Source of the DNA: Porites lobata
Taxonomy: Eukaryota > Cnidaria > Anthozoa > Scleractinia > Poritidae
Reading direction: 5' to 3'
DNA length: 64,000 nucleotides
Assembly (NCBI GenBank): GCA_942486035.1
Contig: CALNXK010000302.1
Coordinates: forward strand, 281,001 to 345,000
Shown here: in pieces, positions 33,601-44,600 of the stretch
Position numbering within the stretch: position 1 is the first letter of the stretch
Layout: every line of letters begins with the position of its first letter
Program-made: the position numbers and the translations under genes
The notes under the pieces: generated by a model
Told to the model about the DNA's origin: nothing
What the model saw: only the letters and a program-made list of their open reading frames with translations
Database searches by the model: none

Positions 33601-35115
33601 CGCTTTTTCCTGTTTATAACGTTTTCCTTGCTGAAGTGCAATTATATTTCTTTTTCTGACTGTTTTTAAGAACATTGCAACCAACGAAATACCTAACCCC
33701 ATTTATAAAGATTGGATCACGACATGCTCTCTGTGAAAAAAACAGGTACGAAAACTACACTTAAACAATGAAAGAAAACCGTAAAGCGAAAATCAAGGCG
33801 CAAAATAAACATCCTCGAGATAACTCAGTATTTTGTTGAGTCAAAGGTTAGTGATCGCTAGAGGACCTAGAGTTGTTAAAAAAGAAGCCTAGTCTAACTT
33901 TATCGATCCTGTTTGATCAACTTTGAATTAATGCTCTCTGTTATCAGATTATACTCTGCTCAGCACAAATCTCTACCTGTGTGCAAAGCAAATAAGGAGT
34001 CCTGAAAAAACGAGAAATACCACATGTTTAACGGGTAGATCTTGATTGGCTAATATCAAATCCTAAGAGGAGTCTCGTATTTGAAGAAGTCCACTCTATA
34101 GCGAATATGACTGGTAGCGCAGAGACAATATCCACACATTATCTATACCAATATCACTAGTAATAGTTGACACTAAACCGGCCCCCGTTCTGTATATTGT
34201 CGGTCAATAGTATTCTTGCTGGTTGTGTAGCTCTTTGAAATATACCGATTCATAATGAAGTCCATACAATAGGTGAGATAAATACAGGAAACGCGAGGTT
34301 CAGCTCGATTTACACAGCTTTGATCCCCGTGAAACATTCTCAGTTTCCAGAAAAGTTTATTCTAAACCATAAGAAAAGATTTAATTAGAAGTTGAATTTT
34401 TCACTATTTCTCTTTCACTTTTTACATTCAGTTCATTTTATGTGCCGGAAAGTAAGCCTTAGAAATTAAAAGGACGTTTTATCGATTCGCTCTCGCGCAT
34501 TCTAGTCTTAATTTAAACTTTATAACGGAAGGACATCTGTGAGCAGGGAATAAGTCAGCACAGAATTTGATTGTCGGCGAATTTCTGTAATTGTCCATCA
34601 ATCTGCTAGTGATAAGCTAGCCGTTGTTCACTCGTCTTGCTTGTTTGGGGCTGAGTCTTATTCCGGTCAAAGAGAGAGAAAGAGTGTCTGGCAAGGTTTC
34701 CAATATAAATCAAAGTTTTGTGGAACTCGTGTCTGGCAAACTCTCCTAGTGTTTACATATACACAGTTAAACGCACCTTATAACCTCATCTGCGCTTAAC
34801 GAGTGTCTTTTGGTTCGTAACTTTCAAAACAACTGCTCCACTGAATGTCACTGCGTAACGCAAAAGAGTATCGAAGTATGACTGCACAATAAATGTAACA
34901 AAATCTACCTGAGCGGTCCCTTCGGGATTTTCTGTCTTTACGTCATCCTAACCATTTCGTACTTGCGGGCGCAAACAATAGAAACGTCATCATTACCTAC
35001 CGATTCCTCGGGGCCCCTGTTCGAGCAAATCGAGATTTTTTCTAGTATACTGACTGTATATTTGAACTGTAAGTACTGTTCTTAATATACGCGCGAGTTA
35101 CTAGGGTGCCTCCTC
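33601..35115. other. Non-coding, upstream of the cysteine-rich gene
   Basis: No exon or paired element end was recognised. This stretch probably holds the promoter region of the gene starting at 35270, but no specific site can be supported. Confidence 0.4.
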
Positions 35116-35141
35116 GGGATTTCGCCTCTGGGCGAAATCCC
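35116..35141. repeat. Perfect 11-bp hairpin upstream of the cysteine-rich gene
   Basis: GGGATTTCGCC, a 4-base loop TCTG, then GGCGAAATCCC. It lies about 130 bp before the ATG. A regulatory role is not shown; it may be a MITE remnant. Confidence 0.6.
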
Positions 35142-35269
35142 TGCGGGGGCAATGATATATCTGTCATAAAAAGACAGCGAAGCAAAGATTTTTCTTCATC
35201 TGAGAGAAGCTCAGAGCGAGGCAATACAACCGAGTTTTTGCTGCTTTTATATCTTGCCGGCGAGAAGTA

Positions 35270-36036
35270 ATGAAAACATGTATATGCTTGGTTACTCTTT
35301 CCCTTGTTCTAGCTTTTGTGAACGCTTTCAGCACTGAAGAACATGTCAAGAGATTCTTCCGTCCAGAACACAGAGCATTATTGCCTGAAACGACAAGCTT
35401 AGAATTCCGAGACGAACCAGCTCTCTTAACATCTTCCCAGAATGACGAGTCGACAAAGTGCTTGGCTCATTGTGAACCATCTTGTGAGAAGCTGGATGTA
35501 CCGGCATATTTAATGGTAAGCAATCAGAAACAAACGTCTTGTTTTAAGGAAATTCGCGAAACAAACTGCTCCTTAGGTTATTTCAATAGACTTCACAGAG
35601 GATTTTAGGCTACAAAATACAAGCCTGACCGCCATATGAAAAACATCCATAACTTGTAGCACCACCTTCCAAACTGCTTATTTTTGTTGTTGTTGTTGTT
35701 GTTTTTCTGCTTGTAAATTTTAATTTTGGAGTAAAAAGATGAATGATTCGAAGGACTTACTTTGCTTTTCTTTTCTAAATATAGGTGGAGGGAAGTTTTC
35801 ACAAATTTGAGGACACGCCAATCAACTGTGTTTTGGGATCGACAGTGGTGTTCAAGAAGACTCCCAGATATCAATGCGAGTTCCTGGCGCTCTATCAGTT
35901 CGACTGTTGTCAAGCATGCAATGCCGTCAATGCTAAATGCATGAAATCTGTTGGAAGTTATAGCGGTGGCCCTGAGTTCTGCTATCGTAACGCTTACAAA
36001 TGCATGTGCAAATGCTTGGAGATGCATACCCCTTAA
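35270..36036 (+). CDS. Small secreted cysteine-rich protein, two exons (35270-35515, 35785-36036)
   Basis: Exon 1 starts at an ATG and encodes a clear signal peptide (MKTCICLVTLSLVLAFVNA). An acidic/basic stretch with a dibasic KR follows, and then three cysteines. Donor ATG|GTAAGC follows 35515; acceptor AAATATAG ends at 35784; the intron is phase 0 and 269 bp long. Exon 2 encodes 83 residues with ten cysteines, including a DCCQAC cluster and a terminal YKCMCKCLEM run. The total is 165 residues and 13 cysteines after the signal peptide; a free cysteine or a dimer is possible. The fold was not recognised. It is longer than the coral SCRiP family as I know it, and no toxin scaffold was identified. 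Secretion is well supported; function is unknown. Confidence 0.75.
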
Positions 36037-36621
36037 TTAGAGAATTATTACCCTTGAACTTTTTTCTAACGGCTGTTCCTGCGTGGCGTCCACTTATTCA
36101 TTTATTTGAATTTGTATTCGAACGTCAATAGAAAAAAATATTGCAGCCTTTCCAATGTAAGGTATAGGAAGGAATTACTCTCTCTAACACTCAGTTTATC
36201 GCTTTTCTCGTTACTCTATATTGTTGTGTTTGAGTTTTATAATCATTTTTTATTACTTCTTACAATTCGCATTTGCTTACAGCAGGTTTGTAATGACAAA
36301 AGTATTCAGGAGTAAAAAATCACAAAATAATTAAAATATTTCAACTTTGTGCCTGATACTGTATAATAGTAAAATAGATGGTTTTGAAAGTTTAAAAAGC
36401 GATTGTATAATTATGGTTTCCCTGTGCCTATTAACGTGTACATTTTAGGGCTGAAGGACATTTAAAAACATAAATACCTCAAAGATGAAAGAAAATGAAC
36501 ACTAGCTGTGACCAATTCTTACAATTTTCAGGTTGTTGTCCATTTCGATGGATATAGTTAAGAGGATATCAATGAATGAACTACAAGTCTGGCGTAATTG
36601 TTACTGTCGTAACGGTATATG

Positions 36622-36627
36622 AATAAA
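36622..36627 (+). terminator. Candidate polyadenylation signal AATAAA
   Basis: The first canonical hexamer found after the stop at 36036, giving a 3' UTR of about 600 nt for the cysteine-rich gene. The sequence between is A+T-rich and non-coding. Confidence 0.4.
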
Positions 36628-36714
36628 AAATTATTAATTAAAAAAAAAATGTCGCACCCTTTTTTGGTATGCAAATTTGCAATTAACATCTTTGCCCTAT
36701 ATTTAGGGCCTGTT

Positions 36715-37223
36715 TACATGGAGGTGGGGGACTCCAGGTAGGTGAGGTAACCCGCTTAGGTGGGGTAAAACAATAACCGGCTCCTTTACATGGAATCTTA
36801 CAACCCTGCCGTCCCAGGGTGCAGTATCTCTTATTGAATGGTCGCTAAGCACGTGAACAAGAAAAATGCTGGCAAAACAAGTGTTTTGGCGATTAATGCT
36901 CTTCTACACTCACTTGCTGCTCTTACTGCGACCTTCAGTGCTCTGGCTTTCTATTGTTACCTTTAATAATGATAAAAACCACCGTCAAAGTGAATTTTGG
37001 GCAAATTTGATGTATCACGACTTCCACCCCGGATAGGCGGATTACCCCACCTAGAAACGTTTACATGGCAAAATTCTACCCCAGCTGGGAGGGTTACCCG
37101 GTCTGGCAGACCAGGCTACCCGCCGCCACCTACGTGATCAAATTAAAATGGGAGATTAAATATGGACAGGCGGGTTACCTAATCACCTACCTGGGTTCCC
37201 CCATCCCCATGTAAACAGGCCCT
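36715..37223. mobile_element. MITE with AGGGCCTGTTTACATG termini
   Basis: Both ends begin AGGGCCTGTTTACATGG and pair imperfectly for about 50 bp (through AGGTAGGTGA and GGTAACCCGC). The GGG start suggests a PIF/Harbinger-type element, but the flanking TTA/TTC do not form a perfect 3-bp duplication. No ORF of its own. Confidence 0.7.
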
Positions 37224-37875
37224 TCCTCCTCCGTTTTTTATAAATTTGCGACATATCTGCAAGGAGAAATTTTTTTTTCGTCCAGAGGAATAAAAAAGAC
37301 AAACTGAATTTTATGAGCAAATGACGTCTAATCCAGTCTTTACAAAGAGAAATGTACAAAGAACCAACGCTTATCGTTTTCAATGTATTTAGGAGAACAC
37401 TGTCGTTGGGTGCCCCTGGCTTATCTCCTAGATTTCGTCCGGAGCAAAAATCTTTGGTCACGTATCACACTCTTCCGAGCTTGTACGAGGGTCTCAATGG
37501 GGTGGTGGCATTTACGGTTATCGGCTAAAATTTTGGCTCTTTTGCGGCTACCGGCTAATTTTTTTCAGTTACGGTTAACAAAAAAGTTAAAAATTAACTT
37601 CTTTTGTTTCAAAATGTTAAATATTAATTAACCTGTATTTTTTGTATCTTTAAAGCAAAATAAAGGTCTTAGGATCATCTCAGGATATGAAATAAGCTAT
37701 TCTTTTGAAAATTTTTAACATTTGATAGATCATACTTTTTATAAAGTATTCCTCTTCTAATATTATTTTACACATAAAAATGTCAATAGTCAATTTAAAA
37801 ATGATCTTTGTGAAAAAGCAAAGCACACACGCGATCGTCTAACTCAAGGCCGGGGCGCGACATTCACAACAGAAA

Positions 37876-38191
37876 TGGCCGTTTTTACACTAAAGACGGA
37901 TTATTCGTGTGAGACGGGTTATCCGTTTGATGATTCGCGTCAGATAGGTAATACGTCTTAATTTGAAAATGGAATAGTTTTAATTTTGCATGAACAATCC
38001 GCCTGACTTTATCCTTCAACTTCGACGGACAGTTTGAAGACGGGATTATCCGTTCCAGATAGCCTGTGTACAACCGCCCCTTCCCCTCAGAAAAAAAATC
38101 GGAGAGGGGGTGTCTGTCGGGAAGGGGGCGACTGTACACAGGCTAGTCTCAGACGGATAATCCGTTTCTAGCTCTAGTGTGAAAACGGCCA
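37876..38191. mobile_element. Nested MITE with TGGCCGTTTTYACACTA ends
   Basis: The ends are inverted copies with one mismatch. Inverted AGACGGATTAT/ATAATCCGTCT segments follow. It sits inside element G2. Confidence 0.7.
38060..38145. mobile_element. Innermost foldback element (TAGCCTGTGTACA ends)
   Basis: TAGCCTGTGTACAACCGCCC pairs with GGGCGACTGTACACAGGCTA, with paired C-run/G-run arms and a short A-rich loop. A half copy lies at 22098-22139. Confidence 0.75.
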
Positions 38192-39387
38192 ATAACAAAA
38201 TTCCCGTGTCCAGTGTTTTTAATGGTAGCGAAGGACTGTACGGAACCACTGTCAGCCGTTTTGCCTTGTCCGTAGGCCTTATTATTTCGCGCGGCTAATG
38301 CGTTTCGGGTCACGTGGTCCGAGCGAGTTCGCCACCGAAATGCCTTGACCGAAATTGCGTGGGAAGACGCCGTACAGGGACTAGGCATGGCAATGTCTAC
38401 CTTAGCGTCAGAGAAAAAGAGGGAAATGTTTTTTATCGGCAACTTGTTTTACAAACAGTAAGATCTCTTCGTGTTGTTTCACTAGTGTTTCCAGGGCACG
38501 ACCTCCTGAAAATCGCAAAAATTAATCCCCAGCAAGAAGCCACACTTTCGCTATGGAAAAAAAATTCAGTTTCCCCGAGAGAGCGGCCGAAATGGAAATG
38601 GGTCTTGATCAACACCTAAAAGGCGCTTTACTTAACGTGCGTACGGAGCCACACTAGCCGGGAAATAAAAAACTTAACCATAAGTGAGTTTAGTACCTTC
38701 CTTAAAAGTAGCAAATCTAGGGAACAATTTCTTGTACGGTTAACTTTCTTTTACCCTATTTACTGCTAACGGTTAAAATTTTTCAATTTTACGGCTATCG
38801 ACTAAATTTTTGGCCGTTTTACGCCTATCGGTTAACCCCATTGAGACCCTCTTGTACGTATGTGTTTGGCTTGTCAACAATGGGAAAGGAATTTATCTTT
38901 CGGTTCAGCATGCGCGTAGACGTCAGTGGGGTAGGAACGCGTGACGAACCTCTAAGAACGTCCGCGTGGGAGGCTATTTAATTGCTTGCTGTGCAGTAAA
39001 TACAACGAACATAGAGATGAAGCCATTTCTTAAGTTGTCGCCTACAGGAGGGTAAAAACCGGCAATGGAAAATTGCAAAATCGTCATCAAAAAAAGGTGG
39101 TAGCAATCGCTGAAAGGTGGTGCTGGATATACATTGTACACAAATGCATGTTTAAGGAAAAAAAGGCCAGTGACGCCATCCGAATTATGGAATAATGAAC
39201 GATTATTCCCCGAGCCCGAATGGGCTCTGAGTCAATAGACCGTTAGGGCAAAAGGAATAATTGTTTTAGAAAAATCCAACTAGTTGGCCAAAAAATTATC
39301 GAGACAAAACAACTTTAGATAGATAAAGCTAGACTTTAATCCTTTTTTGCCGCCAAAAAGCCCGCGCATTTCGGTAGTAGTAAATGA

Positions 39388-39830
39388 TTGTTATCTAAAC
39401 CCACTGCTGTTTCTGAACACTTTCTCTCTCACTCTAACCATTCTCATACTGACATGCAGTTAATCCCACCAGAGAAAATTCATTCTTCACGTGACTCAGT
39501 TCGTAAGGCCAGGGAGTCGCATTTGATAGATAAGGCCATGACTCTTGAACCTCATGGCCTAAACCGTCGTGACGAATTATTGTAATCCATATCCTTAGTA
39601 TTTTTCCTTTCCAGTTTTTATGTTGTACGTCATTTCCGCCTCTCCATTTTTATTGCGTCATTCTCCATCTATATAATATTGTGATTGCTACATAAGTTCA
39701 GTAACATCTGTAAACCTGAAGAAGGCTGGTATCGCCAGCCGAAATATTGTTATAAAAAACAATACACGTTGTTTTAAATCAGCTTTGCTGTAGTCTTCGG
39801 ACTTCTCGTTCTTGTTTACTTATTGTTATA
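39388..39830 (+). mobile_element. Penelope-like element 3' relic with hammerhead-like motif
   Basis: The open frame to TAA at 39583-39585 ends …IHSSRDSVRKARESHLIDK… and GLNRRDELL, the C-terminal end of a Penelope-like GIY-YIG endonuclease region. About 130 bp later, CTGAAGA (39716-39722), a GGCTGG/CCAGCC stem and GAAA (39741-39744) form a hammerhead-like core, followed by a TATTGT/ACAATA stem. The cleavage-site triplet is not intact in my reading. The 5' part is missing (about 39388). Confidence 0.65.
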
Positions 39831-40990
39831 GTGGGCTACAACATATAGCCTTGTAATAGCTCAACCAATCCGCGGCAGAACGCAGTATTGATTATAGACC
39901 ACTAGTTGGACGTTACTAATAGGAGATATAAGAAAGACACCAATATACACCGAAAATTGTGCCAGCCATCCCGATTTAATGTGCAGAAAGGCTTTTTCAG
40001 GAAATAAAACATGTATCATTTTTCCATATTTCAGCTGTACATGTACGCACGGGCGTATGTGCGTATATTGACGATACGCTCCTGCTGTATTATTTAAGCG
40101 TTATGAAGTGTCGACTGTTGAAATTCATTTAGATTCGATGGACAATCTTTCCACAAAGAAGCAAGACTTTGGAAAAACGGAAGTAAGGCTTCATTCAAAT
40201 ATGGCCAAAGTGAGGGGCAGCAAACTCTGACGAGTTGTAAAGTTGTAGAATCAGCATTTATGGTTCGAGCATAATACAATAGGCGTGGCTACAGTGCACC
40301 TTACGCGTTCGATTCTGCCAGCTTCCTCTTGGGAAGCTTAAACGATTTCAAACCTGAGTTTCGTCGTGGTGATCTCAAAGCGAACACGATCCACAATAGA
40401 TTATGGTATATATGACGAGAGTGGTATACGAATTTAGTTTACATGATGTAGACGGTGAACGGTTGTCCATGCTTCCTCAGAGCCAAGCGCGATGAGCTTA
40501 AAGATGCAGAAAAGAAGGAGAGACTGTGGCTCTCCCTCGTTTCTCGCGGCTTCGCCGCTCGCCCCTCGCGCGTGCTCGTATTATAAAGTGTCTCAAAAGA
40601 AAAGGAAGAGACTGCTCGCAATCGAATCTTGATGACGCTTTTTCGGTGACCGCGATCTGAACAGAATCATAATAAAGACGAGACGGTTAGAAATTGATTG
40701 TTTGAATATCATTGAGTATAAAATCTTTCAAATGATTAATAATAAGGCAATTAACAGAACGGTACGTTTGTACTGAACAGCTCCGATTGAGCACTAAACG
40801 TCACATTTAGGTGACCATGCCGGAAGGCGAGCTAGAAACATTGTCAAGAATGATAAATAGACCTACCGTCGATTACGACTTCTCTTCTTCTCTGACTTCT
40901 TTTTTTCTATTGTTCAAAATCGAATGAAGACGAATATTTAGGAAAAGCGACCCAATTACTACGAAAATGCAGTGGGCTTAAACTGCAGAC
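39831..40990. other. Non-coding or unassigned
   Basis: An open minus-strand frame at 40094-40279 lacks an ATG and a recognised domain. A G+C-rich patch at 40480-40580 is not paired with anything found nearby. No gene is supported. Confidence 0.4.
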
Positions 40991-41160
40991 TTAGAGCCTG
41001 TTCCAGGCTCCGAGATAGTTGGGCCCGTGGAATTGAGAAAGCGCGAACACGAAAAAAAGGGTGGAAACTGGGAGAGGAGGTGCGGTTCGCGCCTTTCACT
41101 TTCGCGTCTTCCCCATACTCTCGCGCCTTCCCCACTGTCTGAGAGCCTGCAACAGGCTAG
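40991..41160. mobile_element. Foldback MITE with AGCCTGTTSCAGGCTC ends
   Basis: TTAGAGCCTGTTCCAGGCTC and (inverted) CTAGCCTGTTGCAGGCTC bound 170 bp. CGCGCC/TTCGCG motifs lie inside. The termini are themselves palindromic. Confidence 0.7.
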
Positions 41161-41769
41161 TAGACACACGACACATCGAAATTAAAGAGGAGCCAAAGGT
41201 CAAACATCTCAAGTGATTGACATACAACTTTGCAAGCTGTAGGAAAAGAACGTAGACTTCCCGGAGTTTTATTTGCCGCTTTGGATTGCACTGGTTTCGC
41301 GCGGATTCCAATGTTTGCGACGGGCAGAAATTGTTTCTTTCGTTATGCGTTTTTATGGGATCATTTAACAGCTATGAGTTATTCATTATTCCGAGGCTAG
41401 AAGTGCAGTGTTATCTATAATTCCAGATTTTCCAAATCCAAATATTCATTATTAATTTTCTCTTAAACCTTGTTATTATTCATTATTCAGCTTCCACCCC
41501 CAAACATCTGATATAATCAATTACTAAGCAACTGATTACCCATCAATTACACATTGATTACTCATTGATTTCATTGATGTCATCGATTAGTTTCGTCAAG
41601 AGTTTCGTCTGGTAAAAGGTTCCTGTTATGTGGGCGACCAGCAAAGTTAACAGGCATGACCCTGGAGGGCGGATCGGGTCGCACTGAACGAGTATTGAAT
41701 TAAGGAAATCGGACCTCATTTGCTGACACTTCGCTTCGAAAACAAGGAGAAAAGGAGAAAAGTTACAAA

Positions 41770-42041
41770 ATGCGGTCCAAACATTTTCTGATTCTTGCTC
41801 TCCTGTTTTTGTCGTTTTCGTTGTTTGTGCTCCAAGTTATTGCCGTTCCGCCACATGTTTTTCTGATAGTCTTTGGACGATTTAGGATGGAGTGATGTTG
41901 GGTTTCATGGTTCACAAATCAACACTACAAACATGGATAAACTTGTTTCTGAAGGCGTAATACTGGATAACTACTATGTCCAACTAATTTGCTCTCCAAC
42001 CAGAGGTGCTCTCCGTACCGGAATGTACCCTATACATACAG
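41770..42041 (+). pseudogene. Sulfatase (arylsulfatase B/I/J-type) first exon with a one-base frameshift
   Basis: The ATG at 41770 opens a signal peptide (MRSKHFLILALLFLSFSLFV…) and PPHVFLIV, the usual start of a type I sulfatase. One extra base near 41875 then shifts the frame. The second frame continues DDLGWSDVGFHGSQ (metal-binding Asp pair) and reaches the CSPTRGAL active-site motif, whose cysteine would become formylglycine, and …YPIHTG. A donor CATACAG|GTAAAA follows 42041. No second sulfatase exon was recognised in the next several kilobases. It is either a decayed duplicate or a real gene with a sequencing error and a long intron. The residue before the motif (Leu-Ile rather than Pro-Ile) also departs from the usual signature. 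Confidence 0.7.
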
Positions 42042-42418
42042 GTAAAAAGTCTTTGTGAAATTATTCACAGCATTTATACTTGCATTACTTAAACTTAATA
42101 GGTTGTCGTAGTCAGTAGTGCCATCGCTCGTCTCTCGCAATGTTTTTTAAAGTTTCAATCCTACGGTCGAATTAATTCCTCTGGTTTACGGATAATTTCT
42201 TTGCCACCGGTGGTATTTACAAGTGATTTATTTTGGTGTCTCAGGGTAATCTGTTCAAAGCTGAAAGTACACGGATACGGAACTGATCGCCCTGCGCTCT
42301 CGTTAGTTATGGGCTCCTGCTGGGATAAAATCGACTTTTCAGTTTTTCTGTGTTTTTGTTTAAAATTTAGCACATTTTATTGTCAAAACTCGAGGTTTTT
42401 ATTTTCATAGTAGACATA

Positions 42419-42584
42419 CCGTATTTATTCGAATAAGCCCCCAACCTCGAATTAGCGCTCACCTCGAATAAGCGCTCATGCGAAAGACAGAAAAAGTTAA
42501 TAAGCGCCCAGCCTCGAATAAGCGCCCACTCTCAAGGTCCAAAAATTTAATAAGCGCCCAGGGCGGTTAATCGAATAAATACGG
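42419..42584. mobile_element. TA-flanked MITE with CCGTATTTATTCGA ends
   Basis: The ends CCGTATTTATTCGAATAA and TTAATCGAATAAATACGG are inverted copies. TA flanks both sides (42417-42418, 42585-42586), as for Tc1/mariner-type elements. The interior has four CTCGAATAAGCGCCC-like units. Confidence 0.75.
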
Positions 42585-42586
42585 TA

Positions 42587-43699
42587 GTACGGTTTGGGGG
42601 GCATGTTTGCATGTCTTTAGTCAATAGAGACCTTAAGATCGAGGTTTGGACATTTTAATGCAAACAACATACTGCGGTTTGGGGTTAACGGTTTCACGTT
42701 ACCCTTCTACCCATATTTGGGACTTACTCCTATTTTAGCGGAGAAATTGTTTTCAGAATTACGTTTTCTGAAATAAAATTCGATAATCAACAAGCAAAAG
42801 AGCTCTAAAAGGTTGTATTTATTCTCTAACGTGGGATTGTGCAGTTTTAAGGGGCAAAAAAACCTTGCGGTAGATCACTTACGTCTAGAGCGTTGTCTAG
42901 CCATACAAACGTGAACCTCAAACCGCAAACCTAACCCAAGGCCCTAGTGAGGTGACTTCTTGACGTTCGCGGTTCGCGAGAAATGAGGAAAAACCTCAAT
43001 CTTAAGGTTTCTACTGATAAAGATTATTTCATCATTACAATGACGAAAGCGAGGTTTGATGGCATGTACTTCATGTAAGACTTCATATATGTCCAAAGCC
43101 ATTCCCATTTCAAAATATGGGGGCTAGATCGATTTATGTTGGGGGGAGGGGGTCCGTTGACATTCAGGAGGGTAGTGCAAAGGAGAGAGTCTCCAGATTT
43201 TAGATCTTCAGAGGTTGGCATCTCTGGGGAGGAGGTTGATCTAACAATCGGTTTTATGGTCCTCTGTATATATTAAACAGACACGAACTACAAAAGGACC
43301 GCGAACGAATATGCCGCAGAACGTAGGATCTATTAGAGGACCTGATCAGCCAAATTATACAAGGAAGACATATTGAATTCTGGAAAGCTGATTGTACTTC
43401 GGCCAGGCACTATTTGACTGCATTTCACACTGCTTAAAAATTTATTAACTGAAATGACACCGGTTTGAAACTTCACGGAGTCAGTTTACGGAATAAATGT
43501 TCTAAATTTTGCGTAATTATAAAGGTATCGGCACATATCAAGAATTTTGGCAATTGCTGTTGTTAATTATATAGACCGTGCATGGAAAGCACTAAAACAT
43601 TAGTGGAAAATATCGCAGTTGAGATATCCGTGGTGGGAAGAAACACTGACTCTCATACGCGCTGGTGTTCTTGGCCCCGCTTCCCCTCTTTTTAATGAA
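42587..43699. other. Non-coding, nothing recognised
   Basis: Presumed intron or intergenic DNA after the sulfatase exon. No second sulfatase exon, repeat pair or RNA gene was found. Confidence 0.4.
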
Positions 43700-44600
43700 C
43701 AATTCTTGGCTGTTCTTGAAACTTTTTCGCAATTTGTGACAAGTTATCCATGGCCTTCTTTAACTTTCTTCTTTACAAGTCTGACCTTTTGCTAATTTGA
43801 ATATTTTTGTAGTTGTTGTTGTTGCAATGAAAATCCTTGTTACTTTTGCGCTTTCTGCGAAATTTGCGGACTATTGGAGGGCCTCTTTACTTTTCGTCTT
43901 TGATATTCTTGCTATATTTGTTCGGGGTGGTTCTTAGCAATGAAAAGTTTTCGTTCGCGATTTCAGTTGACTTCTAGGGGGCCTTCCTTACCTCCTTTCT
44001 TAATAAGTATGAACTCTTCCAATTTTTTTTTATTCTTGGTATTTATTCGATATTTGTTGAAGTGTTTTTCTTTTTGCAAGTAAAATTATTGTTATTTTTG
44101 CGAAATTTGAAGACGTTTAGAGGGCCTCCTTTGCCATTCTCCTTTATAAGTCGGAAGTTTTGCTTAATGTTTCCTATCATAATTTCGATATTTGTTAGCG
44201 TGTTTTGTTGTTGTTGTTGCTGCTGAATAAAAAATTCTTGTTATATTTGCGATTTTTGCGAAATTTGCAGACTTCCAGGACCTTCTTTACCTTTCCTTTT
44301 TATAAGTCTGAACTATTGCTAAATTTGTTATTTTTCTTATTCTTGAGATATTTGTCAGCATTTGTTGATGTTGTTGTTCTTATTTCATTAAAAATTAATA
44401 TATTCTTGTTAGTTTTTCGATTTTTGGGAAATTTGCCTACTATACCTATTTCTTTCTAAGTCTACTCTTTTGTTACTTTGTTATTCTTGAAATTCTTGCG
44501 ATAGTTATCTGGGTGTTTTTTTTGTTGCAATGAAATTTCTTGTTACTTTTGAGATTTTTGCAGACTTTTTTTTATTTCTGCAAGCAATTTCTATTAAAAA
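43700..44600. repeat. Degenerate T-rich tandem array, units of about 100-170 bp
   Basis: The block GCGAAATTTGCAGAC, with drift, recurs near 43857, 44100, 44257, 44427 and 44560. Each is followed by an AGGGCCTCCTTTACC-like and a TTTATAAGTCTGAAC-like block and preceded by TTGTTGTTGCAATGAAA. The long open frames here come from T-rich composition. Confidence 0.6.

Larger units (their letters stand above)
37487..38851. mobile_element. DNA transposon with GAGGG ends and 6-bp target duplication (element G2)
   Basis: TTGTAC at 37481-37486 and 38852-38857 is a perfect 6-bp duplication. The termini are perfect inverted copies of GAGGGTCTCAATGGGG. Just inside, TACGGTTATCGGCTAAAATTTT-type units run in the same direction at both ends, as in element G1. 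A 316-bp MITE (37876-38191) is nested inside and contains another foldback (38060-38145). The rest (38200-38640) has an open minus-strand frame without a recognised domain. Confidence 0.7.
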
